A stretch of 39,338 nucleotides of DNA from Anaerolineae bacterium (lineage in GTDB: Bacteria > Chloroflexota > Anaerolineae > Aggregatilineales > Aggregatilineaceae), in NCBI GenBank assembly GCA_023382715.1, contig JAHDWP010000032.1, positions 1 to 39,338 of the forward strand. The letters run 5' to 3'. A program made the position numbers and the translations under genes. Shown here in pieces: positions 1 through 7,668 of this stretch. Numbering within the stretch: position 1 is the first letter of the stretch; each line of letters opens with the position of its first letter. The notes below the pieces were generated by a model. It did no database searches. It was not told where the DNA came from and saw only the letters and a list, made by a program, of their open reading frames with translations.

Positions 1-2
1 GC

Positions 3-98
3 GACCTCACCCCCAGCCGCGCTGCGCTTGGCTTGCCCCCTCTCCGCGTGTGGAGAGGGGGCGGCGAGGCGCGTCAGCGCCGCGCGGGGGTGAGGTCA
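3..98. repeat. MITE-like repeat with TGACCTCACCCCC termini (copy 1)
   Basis: A ~96-bp non-coding element bounded by GACCTCACCCCC (3-14) and its complement GGGGGTGAGGTCA (86-98). Its centre is a hairpin with CTCTCC/GGAGAG arms. It is the same element, in the opposite orientation, as 19132-19230, and a shortened copy lies at 38175-38226. No transposase is encoded. It lies just downstream of the ubiA-like gene, so it may also act as a transcript end, but there is no T-tract. Confidence 0.7.
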
Positions 99-102
99 AC
101 CA

Positions 103-125
103 GGGCGCAGCAGAACAGCACCCCT
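103..125 (-). repeat. Short hairpin repeat, GGGGYGCTGYTCTGCTGCGCCC type (copy 1)
   Basis: A 23-bp dispersed repeat that can fold as GGGYGC/GCGCCC with a small loop. Other copies are at 7641-7663, 10842-10866, 19105-19127 and 20314-20336. Here and at 19105 it sits next to the TGACCTCACCCCC element in the same relative orientation, so those two loci carry one composite repeat. No coding potential. Confidence 0.6.
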
Positions 126-144
126 ACCGCCCCCCGCCTGGGTA

Positions 145-1029
145 TCAGCCCCACACGTTCACCAGCAGCCAGGCGATCATCGCGGCGCAGGCGGCCAGCA
201 TCGCGCCAAGCTGCAAGCGCCCGCTCGCGTCAATAGCCGCCGTCCCGCGCATGTCCGTGCCCTGCCGCCACAAAAGCACCGGCACGGCCAGCGCCGCCAG
301 CACCGCGCCCAGCCACAACGGCCACAACCCCAGCAGAACCGTCAGCGCCAGCAGCAGCCCCGCCGCCCCCAGGCAGGCGTGCATGGCCATCCGCGCCCGC
401 GCCGCCCCCAGCAGAGCGGTCGTATTGCGCAGCCCGGCGGCGCGATCCTGGGCGTCGTCGCGCACCTGGTTGTAAAGCTGCCCGTAGGCGGAGATCAGCC
501 CGGCGGCGGCGACAACCCACCAGGCGCGCCCCGGCGCGGCATCGAAAGCCAGGTAGCCGGCCAGGACGAGCAGCGCGCTGAGCATCAGCAGGTGGGCGAT
601 CACGTCAAGGAGGGGACGCGCCTTCAGGCGCACCGGTCGCCACGAGTAGAGCAGGCCGAGCAGCAGCGTCGCGCCGCCAGTCAGGGCGGCGGGGGCGGGC
701 AGCGCCGCGTAGAGGGCCAGCGCCAGCCCCGCGACAATCCCGCTCGCCGCCCAGCCCGTCCGCGCGGCGAGCGCCCCGCTGGCGACCGCGTTGCGCGCGG
801 CGCGGGCCGGGTCGCGCGCGTCGTCCGGCGCGTCGGCGAGATCGTTGACCATGAAGGCGAAGGTCACGGCCAGGGCGTTGGCGGCGAGGGCCGTCAGGAC
901 GCGGCTATCGAGCGCCGCGCCCGCGTGGTGAGCGGCCATGTTCGCGCCGAGCAGCGTCGCCGCCAGCGTGAAAGGGACGTGCTCCGGCCAGCGCGTCAGG
1001 CGCAGCAGGGCGGCAGGGAGAGCGCTCAT
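145..1029 (-). CDS. UbiA-family prenyltransferase
   Basis: 294-aa polytopic membrane protein of the UbiA superfamily, which transfers a prenyl chain onto an aromatic or other acceptor at the membrane. The first Asp-rich motif is at residues 62-70 (NDLADAPDD, fitting NDxxDxxxD). The second is at about 186-199 (YNQVRDDAQDRAAG). These Asp clusters bind Mg-diphosphate in the family. Most of the rest is hydrophobic helices, about eight or nine. The ATG start overlaps the stop of the upstream ABC transporter as ATGA, indicating translational coupling. MenA (1,4-dihydroxy-2-naphthoate prenyltransferase) is possible, because ubiE/menG and ubiB homologues lie elsewhere in the window. The operon partners (ABC exporter, PqqD-like protein, esterase) instead suggest a dedicated lipid or natural-product role. 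The substrate cannot be read from the sequence. Confidence 0.85.
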   Translation of the reverse strand: MSALPAALLRLTRWPEHVPFTLAATLLGANMAAHHAGAALDSRVLTALAANALAVTFAFMVNDLADAPDDARDPARAARNAVASGALAARTGWAASGIVAGLALALYAALPAPAALTGGATLLLGLLYSWRPVRLKARPLLDVIAHLLMLSALLVLAGYLAFDAAPGRAWWVVAAAGLISAYGQLYNQVRDDAQDRAAGLRNTTALLGAARARMAMHACLGAAGLLLALTVLLGLWPLWLGAVLAALAVPVLLWRQGTDMRGTAAIDASGRLQLGAMLAACAAMIAWLLVNVWG

Positions 1030-2864
1030 GTGTACTGGCTGGCTTGCAGCGTGAACAGGTGCGCGTACTGCCCGCCCTGGCGCATCAGCGCCTCGTGCGG
1101 GCCGTGCTCGACGATGCGCCCGCCGTCGAGCACGACGATGCGGTCGGCAGTGCGCACTGTCGAGAAGCGGTGACTGATCATGATCGCCGTCTGACCCTCG
1201 GCCAGCGCGTGCAGCTTGCGGAAGACCTCGTATTCGGCGCGAGCGTCGAGCGCGCTGGTCGGCTCGTCGAGGATGATGATCTCGGTGTCGCGCAGGAAGG
1301 CGCGGGCCAGGGCGATCTTCTGCCATTCGCCGATGCTGAGCTGCTCGCCATCCTGGAACATCTTGCCCAGCACGGTCTCGTACTCGCGCGGCAGGCGGGC
1401 GATCACTTCGTGCGCCCCGGACTCGTGGGCCACGCGGGCGATATGCGCCCGGTCGGGCGGCGCGCTCACGTTGCCGAACCAGATGTTGTCCTCCACGGTC
1501 AGGTTGTACTGCACGTAGTCCTGCATGATCACGCTGATCGCCCGGCGCAGATCGGCCAGGGCCAGGTCGCGCAGGTCAATTCCGTCCAGGGTGATGCGCC
1601 CTTCCGTCGGGTCGTAGAGCCGGCACAGCAGCTTGATCAGCGTCGTCTTGCCCGACCCATTCTCGCCGACCAGGGCGATTTTCTCGCCGGGCCGGATGGT
1701 CAGGGTGATGTCGTGCAGCGCCTGGCGCTTGCCGCCAGGATAAGTGAAGGAGACGCCCTCGAAGGCGACGCCGCGCGTCAGCGGGCGCGGGAACGGCCTG
1801 GGATTCTGCGGAGTGACCGCGCGCGGCTCCAGGCTCAGGAACTCGTCCAGGTCGGCGATGAAGAGGTTATCTTCGTACAACCCGGCCAGGCTTTGCAGCG
1901 CGCTTTGCAAATAGCCCTGTCCGCGCTGGAACGCCTGAAAGGCCATCACCAGGTCGCCCAGGCTGATCGCGCCGGACAGCGCGCGGTGCGCGATGAACCC
2001 GTACGCGCCATAGATGGCGACGTTGGACGCCAACTGCGCCACGAAGCTGAAAAGCGCCTGCCGCCGGGCGAGCTGCAGGCGCTCGAAGCGCAGGCGCATG
2101 CGCAGATCGCGGAAGCGATCCATGAACAGATCGCCCAGCCCGAACAGGCGTATCTCTTTGGCGTGCTGCTCGCCGGTGAGCATCCACGTGTAGTACCACG
2201 TCTTGCGCTCGGTGGCCGTCCGTTTGCGCTGCCAGCGGTAGAGCGTGCCGGAATACCAGATACGCACGATGAAACCCGGCGCGACCGCCGCCAGCAGCAC
2301 GACGACGAAGACCCCGTTGAACGCCAGCAACAGGCCGGAAATTGCCAGCAACGACACGGCGTCGCGGCCCAGTTGCAACAGGCCCTGCAAGATGCGCATC
2401 GGGCGCATGGAGGCTTCGCCCTGGGCGCGGCGCAGCGTGTCGTAGAACTCGGCGCTTTCGTAGAATTCGAGGTCAATGGCTACCGACTTGGCGTGCACGA
2501 TGTCCTGCATGTAATCGGTGACGACCATGGCCTGCGTCTGCGAGACGATGCCGGCCACCAGGCCGACCACCGTGCTCAGCAGGGAGAAAGCCGCCATCAG
2601 CACCACGTAGAGCAGGACGCGGTTGAAGGCCGCGCCCTGGTCAGCCGCCCCCACGCTGGCCGTCACGCTGTCAACCAGCAGCTTGAGCAGGTACAGGCTG
2701 GCCAGCGGCAGCACGCCCTGCACCACCACCAGGGCGGCGCTGGCCACCGTCCAGCCGGGCGTGCTGCGCCAGATGAAGCGCAGCGCCAGGTCCAGGCGCA
2801 GCGTGCGCCAGAGCTTGGTGGTGAAGGTGTCGCGCGGGGGTTTGGAGTCGGTCATGGCCTGCAT
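1026..2864 (-). CDS. ABC transporter, fused permease and ATPase (exporter type)
   Basis: 612-aa half-transporter. An N-terminal membrane domain (residues about 30-330) carries roughly six helices, followed by a nucleotide-binding domain (about 365-612). Visible motifs: Walker A GENGSGKTT (400-408), Q-loop Gln448, ABC signature LSIGEWQ (509-515, in place of the usual LSGGQ), Walker B IIILDEP (529-535) and switch His565. Such type I exporters act as dimers and move lipids, drugs or peptides outward. The gene follows the PqqD-like gene by 42 bp and overlaps ubiA by 4 bp. Exporters beside PqqD-like proteins occur in RiPP clusters, but no precursor peptide or protease was found here. A start at 2855 (MTDSKPP) is also possible; neither start has a clear Shine-Dalgarno sequence. 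Confidence 0.92.
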   Translation of the reverse strand: MQAMTDSKPPRDTFTTKLWRTLRLDLALRFIWRSTPGWTVASAALVVVQGVLPLASLYLLKLLVDSVTASVGAADQGAAFNRVLLYVVLMAAFSLLSTVVGLVAGIVSQTQAMVVTDYMQDIVHAKSVAIDLEFYESAEFYDTLRRAQGEASMRPMRILQGLLQLGRDAVSLLAISGLLLAFNGVFVVVLLAAVAPGFIVRIWYSGTLYRWQRKRTATERKTWYYTWMLTGEQHAKEIRLFGLGDLFMDRFRDLRMRLRFERLQLARRQALFSFVAQLASNVAIYGAYGFIAHRALSGAISLGDLVMAFQAFQRGQGYLQSALQSLAGLYEDNLFIADLDEFLSLEPRAVTPQNPRPFPRPLTRGVAFEGVSFTYPGGKRQALHDITLTIRPGEKIALVGENGSGKTTLIKLLCRLYDPTEGRITLDGIDLRDLALADLRRAISVIMQDYVQYNLTVEDNIWFGNVSAPPDRAHIARVAHESGAHEVIARLPREYETVLGKMFQDGEQLSIGEWQKIALARAFLRDTEIIILDEPTSALDARAEYEVFRKLHALAEGQTAIMISHRFSTVRTADRIVVLDGGRIVEHGPHEALMRQGGQYAHLFTLQASQYT

Positions 2865-2906
2865 GGCCTATCGTCACGCGCACAGAGCAGCCGGGTCGGG
2901 GTCATC

Positions 2907-3200
2907 TCATACAGTCCGCACAGCGCCCAGCCGCTCAAGCTGGTCGAGAAAGGCGGCGACATCGCGCTCCGCCTCCTCAACGCTGACCTCGAACTCCGCC
3001 GCAACCGCCGCCGCGATCTCCTCGCCCGTGCGCACGCCGTCGAGCAGACTCCAGATATGCCCGCCCACTTCGTTGAGCACATAGGGGCCGGCGAAGCGCG
3101 TCGCGCCTGGCCCCAGCGCGACGAGGATCGTCTCGTCAATAACCCGCTCGGCGACCAGCGCCGGGTCGCGGGCGAAGCGCCTGTGGCGGAAAGTGTCCAT
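2907..3200 (-). CDS. PqqD-family peptide-binding protein (RiPP recognition element-like)
   Basis: 97-aa protein with the PqqD pattern: an N-terminal beta-rich half, the central GPYVLNEVGGHIWSLLDGVR stretch (fitting the family's LNxxGxxIWxLLDG) and a C-terminal winged-helix half ending in a predicted helix with FLDQLERLGAV. Family members bind leader peptides and present them to modifying enzymes, or occur fused to or beside such enzymes. The start is preceded by AGAGGAAC. It lies between the esterase gene (24 bp upstream) and the ABC exporter (42 bp downstream). No radical-SAM enzyme, cyclase or leader peptidase is visible nearby, so its partner is unknown. PqqD itself (PQQ synthesis) is unlikely because no other pqq gene is present. 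Confidence 0.8.
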   Translation of the reverse strand: MDTFRHRRFARDPALVAERVIDETILVALGPGATRFAGPYVLNEVGGHIWSLLDGVRTGEEIAAAVAAEFEVSVEEAERDVAAFLDQLERLGAVRTV

Positions 3201-3224
3201 AGTCGGGGGTTCCTCTGCCGCGCT

Positions 3225-4193
3225 CTAGCCCCACAGGGCGTGCAGAAAGCGGAGCTGCTCCAGCGCGTGGTGCGCGCCGCCGCCCTCGTGGTCGTTGAAC
3301 CGGTAGACGCGCATCTCTTTGGGCGCGGTGACGTGGTTGTAGGCGGCAAACACGGTCGAGGGCGGGCAGATCTCGTCCATCAGCGCCGTCGAGTAGAGCG
3401 CGCGCGCCCGCGAGCGCGCAGCGAAATTCATCCCGTCGAAGTAGGCCAGCGTGCGAAAGACCGTCTCCACCTTGTCGCGGTGCACGCTGAGATAGCGCAC
3501 GATCTCCTGGTAGGGATGGTCTGCGGTCAGGCCGATGGCTCGCCGGAAATGGCACAGGAACGGCACGTTGGGCATGGTCACGGCCAGGTCGGGCACCAGC
3601 CCGCTGACGGCGACGGCCAGCCCTCCGCCCTGGCTGGTGCCCGTCGCCGCGATGCGCGCCGGGTCCACGGCGGGATGACTGCGCACAGCCTCGATGGCGC
3701 GCACGGCGTCGCTGTACAGGCGGCGGTAGTAATAGGTGCGCGGGGTGAGGATGCCCTGCGTCATGAAGCCGGGCGTGTACGGGTTGCCGCCGTCGGGCAG
3801 ATCGGGCGTGTCGCCCTGTCGCCAGGTGCCACCCTGCCCGCGCGTGTCCATGACCAGGTAGGCGAAGCCGGCGGCGGGGAACTCCAGCCATTCGTGCGGG
3901 AAGCCGCGCCCGCCCCCATAGCCGATATATTCGACGACGCAGGGCAGCGGGCCGTGCGCGCCGCGCGGCAGCATGAACCAGCCCTTGATCGGCTGGCCGC
4001 CATAGCCCGCGAACGTGACGTCATAAGTGTCCACCAGGCGCAGCCCGAAGTCCACCGGCTCGAAGCGTACATCCAGCGGATGCTGGCGAACGGCGGCGAG
4101 CGTCTCCGCCCAGAAAGCGTCGAAATCGGGCGGCTCTTCGCGCGCTGGCCGGTAAGCGTGAAGCTCCTCAAGCGACAGATCGAAGAAGGCCAT
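3225..4193 (-). CDS. Acetyl esterase of the CE7 family (acetylxylan esterase / cephalosporin-C deacetylase)
   Basis: 322-aa alpha/beta hydrolase matching the usual CE7 length. The catalytic triad is visible: Ser187 in GTSQGG, Asp273 in LMDEICPPS and His302 in DHEGGG. The family RGQGG motif is near residue 118 and an oxyanion-region GYGGGRG near 91. CE7 enzymes remove acetyl groups from small acetylated sugars and xylo-oligosaccharides, and some act on cephalosporin C. There is no signal peptide, so it should be cytoplasmic. The ATG at 4193 has AGGGAGTG just upstream; an in-frame extension to 4262 adds no conserved sequence. It heads the operon with the PqqD-like, ABC and UbiA-like genes. That context could mean deacetylation of an exported or modified product, but this is inference. 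Confidence 0.88.
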   Translation of the reverse strand: MAFFDLSLEELHAYRPAREEPPDFDAFWAETLAAVRQHPLDVRFEPVDFGLRLVDTYDVTFAGYGGQPIKGWFMLPRGAHGPLPCVVEYIGYGGGRGFPHEWLEFPAAGFAYLVMDTRGQGGTWRQGDTPDLPDGGNPYTPGFMTQGILTPRTYYYRRLYSDAVRAIEAVRSHPAVDPARIAATGTSQGGGLAVAVSGLVPDLAVTMPNVPFLCHFRRAIGLTADHPYQEIVRYLSVHRDKVETVFRTLAYFDGMNFAARSRARALYSTALMDEICPPSTVFAAYNHVTAPKEMRVYRFNDHEGGGAHHALEQLRFLHALWG

Positions 4194-4231
4194 AGAACAC
4201 TCCCTGCGCATCCTGCTGCCAAACCGCGACA

Positions 4232-4240
4232 ACTGTAGCA
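4232..4240 (-). promoter_or_regulatory. Candidate extended -10 promoter of the esterase/PqqD/ABC/ubiA operon
   Basis: On the minus strand the sequence reads TGCTACAGT, an extended -10 (TGn + TACAGT), about 40 bp before the esterase start. No good -35 is visible. The same TGCTACAAT form appears before the ubiE gene and the glycosyltransferase gene at 20863. Confidence 0.45.
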
Positions 4241-4334
4241 CATCCCCCCGGTTTGCGCCCACCGGGTGCGGATTGAAGTTGCGCGCCGAGGTTGTCAGCG
4301 ACTCGCCGGGCGCAGGGCAGGGACCTCAGAAGTC

Positions 4335-4462
4335 GTGCGCCTGCCTTTGCCCCCCATCCCCGGCCCTTCCCCCCTCGTGGGGGAAGGGAGAAGCGCGCCG
4401 GCCTTAAGCCCCTCCTTCCTTGTGGGGGAGGGATTTGGGGTGGGGGGAAACAGCTTCTCAAA
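4335..4462. repeat. Dispersed ~110-130-bp repeat with CCCCCCATCCCCGGCCC ends (copy 1)
   Basis: Non-coding element starting with GTGCGCCTGCCTTTG and CCCCCCATCCCCGGCCCTTC, and ending in GGGATTTGGGGTGGGGGG, so the termini are imperfect inverted repeats. Close copies are at 23012-23143 (same orientation) and 12688-12796 (opposite orientation). The rest of 4241-4587 has no supported gene; the open frames there are by-products of this repeat. Confidence 0.7.
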
Positions 4463-4587
4463 GGGTCCCTCACCCTGACCGGTTTTGCACCTGTCTGCGG
4501 GGGTCCACGCACAACCTGTCGCCAGGGGAGGAGGGCCTTCGCCAACTGCCTGACCACTCGTTCGTGGACCCCGTCTGCGGATTGGAG

Positions 4588-4617
4588 TTGCCGACCGCGC
4601 GCATAGTAGGTTATAAT
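4588..4617 (+). promoter_or_regulatory. Promoter of the TrmB-like regulator gene
   Basis: TTGCCG (4588-4593), an 18-bp spacer and a perfect TATAAT (4612-4617), about 29 bp before the first ATG. It is overlapped by the inverted repeat at 4600-4650, which suggests autoregulation. Confidence 0.7.
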
Positions 4618-4650
4618 AAAACTACTGGTTCGTTTCCGAACTACTATGCG
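4600..4650. promoter_or_regulatory. Inverted-repeat operator over the trmB-like promoter
   Basis: CGCATAGTAG (4600-4609) and its exact complement CTACTATGCG (4641-4650) flank the -10 box. A further CTACT half-site lies at 4622-4626, so AGTAG at 4605-4609 also pairs across 12 bp. The right arm contains the start codon at 4646. Binding of a dimeric regulator would cover the -10 box and the start codon. The natural candidate is the adjacent TrmB-like protein. Confidence 0.6.
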
Positions 4651-5458
4651 AGGCGCTATGGACATTCTCAGCAACCTGAGCGTGATTGGGTTCACCGAGT
4701 ACGAAGCCAAGGTGTACCTGGCCCTGCTCAAAGAGTATCCGGCGACCGGCTACCAGATCAGCAAGCAGGCGGGCATCCCGCGTTCAATGGTCTACGAGGC
4801 GCTGGGTCGGCTCGACGTGCGCGGCGCCGTGCTCAAGTCCGAAGCGCCGAAGGCCACGCTCTACCGGCCCCTGCCGCCCGACGTGCTGCTCAACCGGCTG
4901 ACCGCTTCCTATGCCCGCCTGCTGGATCATCTGCGCCGCGATCTCAACGCAGTCTACCTGGCACAGGACGAGGGCTATCTGTGGACGTTTGCCGGGGAGG
5001 AGCGCGTGCTGAGCTACGCCGAGCAGATGATCGCCCACGCGCAGCGCGAGGTGATGCTGGTGCTGACTGACGCGCATCTGCGCCGCCTGCGCGACGTGAT
5101 TGTCGCCGCCGACGCGCGCGAGGTGGCCATTGGCGTCCTGCTCACCGGCGAAGAGAGCTTCGACGTGGGGGACATCGCCTATCACCCGCCGCGCGAAAGC
5201 GAGCTGCACAAGCTGGCCGACAGCCTGGTCGTGGTGGTGGACGAGGGGGAAGTGCTCATCGCCAGCGAGCAGGGCCTCAACTACACGGCCACGGTGACCA
5301 CCAACACCAACATGGTGCAGATCGGGCGGCAGTTCGTGTGGATGGAGCTGTTCGCCCATCGCATCTTCTCGCAGTTGGAGCCGGAGGCGCTGCGGCACCT
5401 CTCGCCGGACGACCGCAGCGTGCTCGAATCGGTGACCGGGCGTCGTCCGGGGGAATGA
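4646..5458 (+). CDS. TrmB-family transcriptional regulator
   Basis: 270-aa protein (266 aa if it starts at the second ATG, 4658). The N-terminus has the TrmB winged helix: residues about 8-75 include GFTEYEAKVYLALLKEYPAT, the recognition region ISKQAGIPRSMVYEALGRL and a wing. A short helical segment (about 85-110) follows, then a C-terminal domain of the TrmB effector type. TrmB proteins in archaea respond to sugars; bacterial homologues have varied ligands, so the signal is unknown. The P-type metal ATPase begins 55 bp after its stop with no visible terminator, so the two probably share a transcript and the regulator may respond to metal or stress. The operator over its own promoter supports autoregulation. 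Confidence 0.85.
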   Translation: MRGAMDILSNLSVIGFTEYEAKVYLALLKEYPATGYQISKQAGIPRSMVYEALGRLDVRGAVLKSEAPKATLYRPLPPDVLLNRLTASYARLLDHLRRDLNAVYLAQDEGYLWTFAGEERVLSYAEQMIAHAQREVMLVLTDAHLRRLRDVIVAADAREVAIGVLLTGEESFDVGDIAYHPPRESELHKLADSLVVVVDEGEVLIASEQGLNYTATVTTNTNMVQIGRQFVWMELFAHRIFSQLEPEALRHLSPDDRSVLESVTGRRPGE

Positions 5459-5513
5459 GGACGGCGCGCCGCCTTCCCTGGGGATTTCGCACCAATCACT
5501 TGCCGAGGCGATC

Positions 5514-7472
5514 ATGACGGGAGCATCTGTTTCCAAGACGGCCAAGACCGGGCGGGCGCGCGCTGCGTGGACTGCGCCGCGCTGGCTGGAGCGGCGCGCC
5601 ATCGAGCCAGCGCTGGTAGCCATCACCCTGGTGGCGCTGGTGCTGAGCTTTGTCGTCGAGGCGGCAGGACGACAGCACGCAGACAGCGCCCTGACCGTCC
5701 TGGGCGTCATCGCCTACCTGGCCGGCGGCTTCTTCGGCTTCCTGGAAAGCCTGCGGAGCCTGCGCGCCCGCGAGCTGAATATTGACTTCCTGATGATCGC
5801 TGCCGCCATCGGCGCGGCCCTGGTCGGTGAGTGGCAGGACGGGGCGATCCTGCTCTTCCTGTTTTCGCTGAGCAACGTCCTGCAGGACTACGCCATCGGG
5901 CGCAGCCGCAAGGCGATCCGCTCGCTCTTCGCGCTCTACCCCGAAGAAGCGCGGGTGCACACGGCAGATGGCATCAGGACGGTGCCGATCAGCGAGATTC
6001 AGGTCGGGCAGACGGTGCTCATCCAGCCCGGCGAGCGCATCCCGGTGGACGGCGACGTGCTCGGCGGGCAGACCTCGGTGGACCAGGCGACGATCACCGG
6101 TGAATCCATGCCGGTGGACAAAGGGCCGGGCGATCGCGTCTTCGCCGGGACGCTGAACAAGAACGGGGCGATTGACGTGCGGGCGACGCAGGTGGCTTCG
6201 CACTCGACCCTGGCGCGGATCATCACCATGGTCGAGGAGGCGCAGGCGCGCAAAGCGCCCACGCAGCGTTTTCTGGACGAGTTCGAGCAGTACTACGCGC
6301 TGGTCGTCATTGGCGCGTCGCTGGCCGTGCTGCTGGTCACCTGGCTGCTGCTCGGCTGGAGCTTTCACGATGGGTTCTACCGGGCGATGGTGCTGCTGGT
6401 GGTGGCCTCGCCGTGCGCGCTGGTCATCTCCGTGCCGGCGGCGTTCCTCTCGGCGATTGCGGCGGGTGCGCGGCGCGGCGTGATCTTCAAGGGCGGGGCG
6501 CATCTGGAGCAGATGGGCACGATCAAGGTCGTCGCCTTCGACAAGACGGGCACGCTGACCAAGGGCCGCCCCGCGGTGACCGACGTGATCCCCTACAACG
6601 GGCACAGCGCAGAGGCGCTGCTGCGTGTCGCCGCCTCTGTCGAGGCGCGCTCGGAGCACCCGCTGGCGGCGGCGATCTGCGCGGCGGCGGCAGGGCGCGG
6701 CCTGGCTTTGGACGAAGTGGGCGAGTTCTACGCCGAGCCGGGGCAGGGCGTGGCCGGGACCATCGGCGAGACGCTGGTGCGCGTGGGGCGCGCGCAGTAC
6801 ATCACCGAGTGCGCCGGGCAGCCGCCCGCCGGCCTGCTGGCGGAGCACGACCGGCTGCGCGACCAGGGCAAGACCGTGCTGCTCGCCTGTTATGGTGGGG
6901 AGTGGATGGGCGCGCTGGCCGTGGCCGACCAACTGCGACCCCAGTCGGCGCAGATGGTGGCCGACCTGCACCGCGCGGGCGTTCAGCGCGTGGTCATGCT
7001 CACCGGCGACAACGCTGTCGTCGCCCGGCAGATCGCCCGGCAGGTGGGCGTGGACGATGTGCGCGCCGAGCTGATGCCCGATGACAAGGCGACGATCATG
7101 GCCGAGCTGGAGCGCGACCATGGCCCGGTGGCCATGGTCGGCGATGGCGTCAACGACGCGCCCGCCCTGGCGACAGCGACGGTGGGCATTGCCATGGGCG
7201 CCGCCGGTACCGATGTGGCACTGGAGACGGCAGACGTGGTGCTGATGGGCGATGCGCTGGAGGCTATCCCCTACACGATCCGCCTCAGCCGCAAGGCGCG
7301 CCGCGTCGTGTGGCAGAACATCATTTTCTCGCTGAGCGTGATCATCGTGCTGGTGATCGGCACCTTCGCCATCAGCCTGCCGCTGCCGCTGGGCGTGGTC
7401 GGGCACGAGGGCAGCACCGTGATCGTCGTGCTCAACGGGCTGCGCCTGTTGTTCGGGCGCGTCGGGGATTAG
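5514..7472 (+). CDS. P1B-4-type metal-transporting P-type ATPase
   Basis: 652-aa ion pump. Motifs in order: a hydrophobic pair of helices (about 32-80), a second pair (about 90-125), actuator TGES (195-198), SPC in the ion-path helix (299-301), phosphorylation motif DKTGTLT (Asp343), SEHPL (380-384), hinge GDGVND (543-548) and a last helix with HEGST (631-635). SPC together with HEGxT defines P1B-4, whose members export Fe(II), Co(II) or Zn(II); Cu pumps would carry CPC. There is no N-terminal heavy-metal-binding domain, which is usual for this group. It lies downstream of the TrmB-like gene and converges on the feoAB operon. Export of excess ferrous iron, as known for PfeT/FrvA, is therefore a reasonable guess, but cobalt or zinc cannot be excluded. 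Confidence 0.9.
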   Translation: MTGASVSKTAKTGRARAAWTAPRWLERRAIEPALVAITLVALVLSFVVEAAGRQHADSALTVLGVIAYLAGGFFGFLESLRSLRARELNIDFLMIAAAIGAALVGEWQDGAILLFLFSLSNVLQDYAIGRSRKAIRSLFALYPEEARVHTADGIRTVPISEIQVGQTVLIQPGERIPVDGDVLGGQTSVDQATITGESMPVDKGPGDRVFAGTLNKNGAIDVRATQVASHSTLARIITMVEEAQARKAPTQRFLDEFEQYYALVVIGASLAVLLVTWLLLGWSFHDGFYRAMVLLVVASPCALVISVPAAFLSAIAAGARRGVIFKGGAHLEQMGTIKVVAFDKTGTLTKGRPAVTDVIPYNGHSAEALLRVAASVEARSEHPLAAAICAAAAGRGLALDEVGEFYAEPGQGVAGTIGETLVRVGRAQYITECAGQPPAGLLAEHDRLRDQGKTVLLACYGGEWMGALAVADQLRPQSAQMVADLHRAGVQRVVMLTGDNAVVARQIARQVGVDDVRAELMPDDKATIMAELERDHGPVAMVGDGVNDAPALATATVGIAMGAAGTDVALETADVVLMGDALEAIPYTIRLSRKARRVVWQNIIFSLSVIIVLVIGTFAISLPLPLGVVGHEGSTVIVVLNGLRLLFGRVGD

Positions 7473-7668
7473 GGCGATTGGCGGCAGCCTGCCGGCAGTT
7501 GTTCGCTGCGCCCCCCGAATCCCCAAGCCCGCCGATCTCGCGCAGAGGCGCGAGAGAAGAGCATTGCGGATTGTGGATTGCGGATTGAAATCCAAGACCC
7601 CAAATTCGCAATTCGCAATCCCCCGAATCCCCATCCGCGTAGGGGCGCTGCTCTGCTGCGCCCGGCCC
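7473..7668. repeat. Convergent intergenic region with short repeats
   Basis: No gene is seen between the ATPase and feoB stop codons. It holds a GGCAGCCTGCCGGCAGTTGTTCGCTGC motif (relatives near 12666 and 32972), a near-tandem stretch GGATTGTGGATTGCGGATTG (about 7567-7587) facing ATTCGCAATTCGCAATC (about 7605-7620), and the hairpin repeat copy at 7641-7663. No T-tract terminator is obvious. Confidence 0.5.
7641..7663 (+). repeat. Short hairpin repeat (copy 2)
   Basis: AGGGGCGCTGCTCTGCTGCG followed by CCC. Same family as 103-125, 10842-10866, 19105-19127 and 20314-20336. It lies just past the feoB permease stop codon. Confidence 0.6.

Noticed and set aside
2907-3200. PQQ biosynthesis locus
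   Set aside because: Only a PqqD-like protein is present; no pqqA, pqqC or pqqE is visible.
1044-4238. Very long plus-strand open frame over the ABC/PqqD/esterase operon
   Set aside because: It mirrors well-supported minus-strand genes; the translation is Arg/His/Gln-rich with no domain, as expected of antisense frames in GC-rich DNA.
5496-7634. Long minus-strand open frame over the P-type ATPase
   Set aside because: Antisense shadow of a gene with all P-type ATPase motifs.
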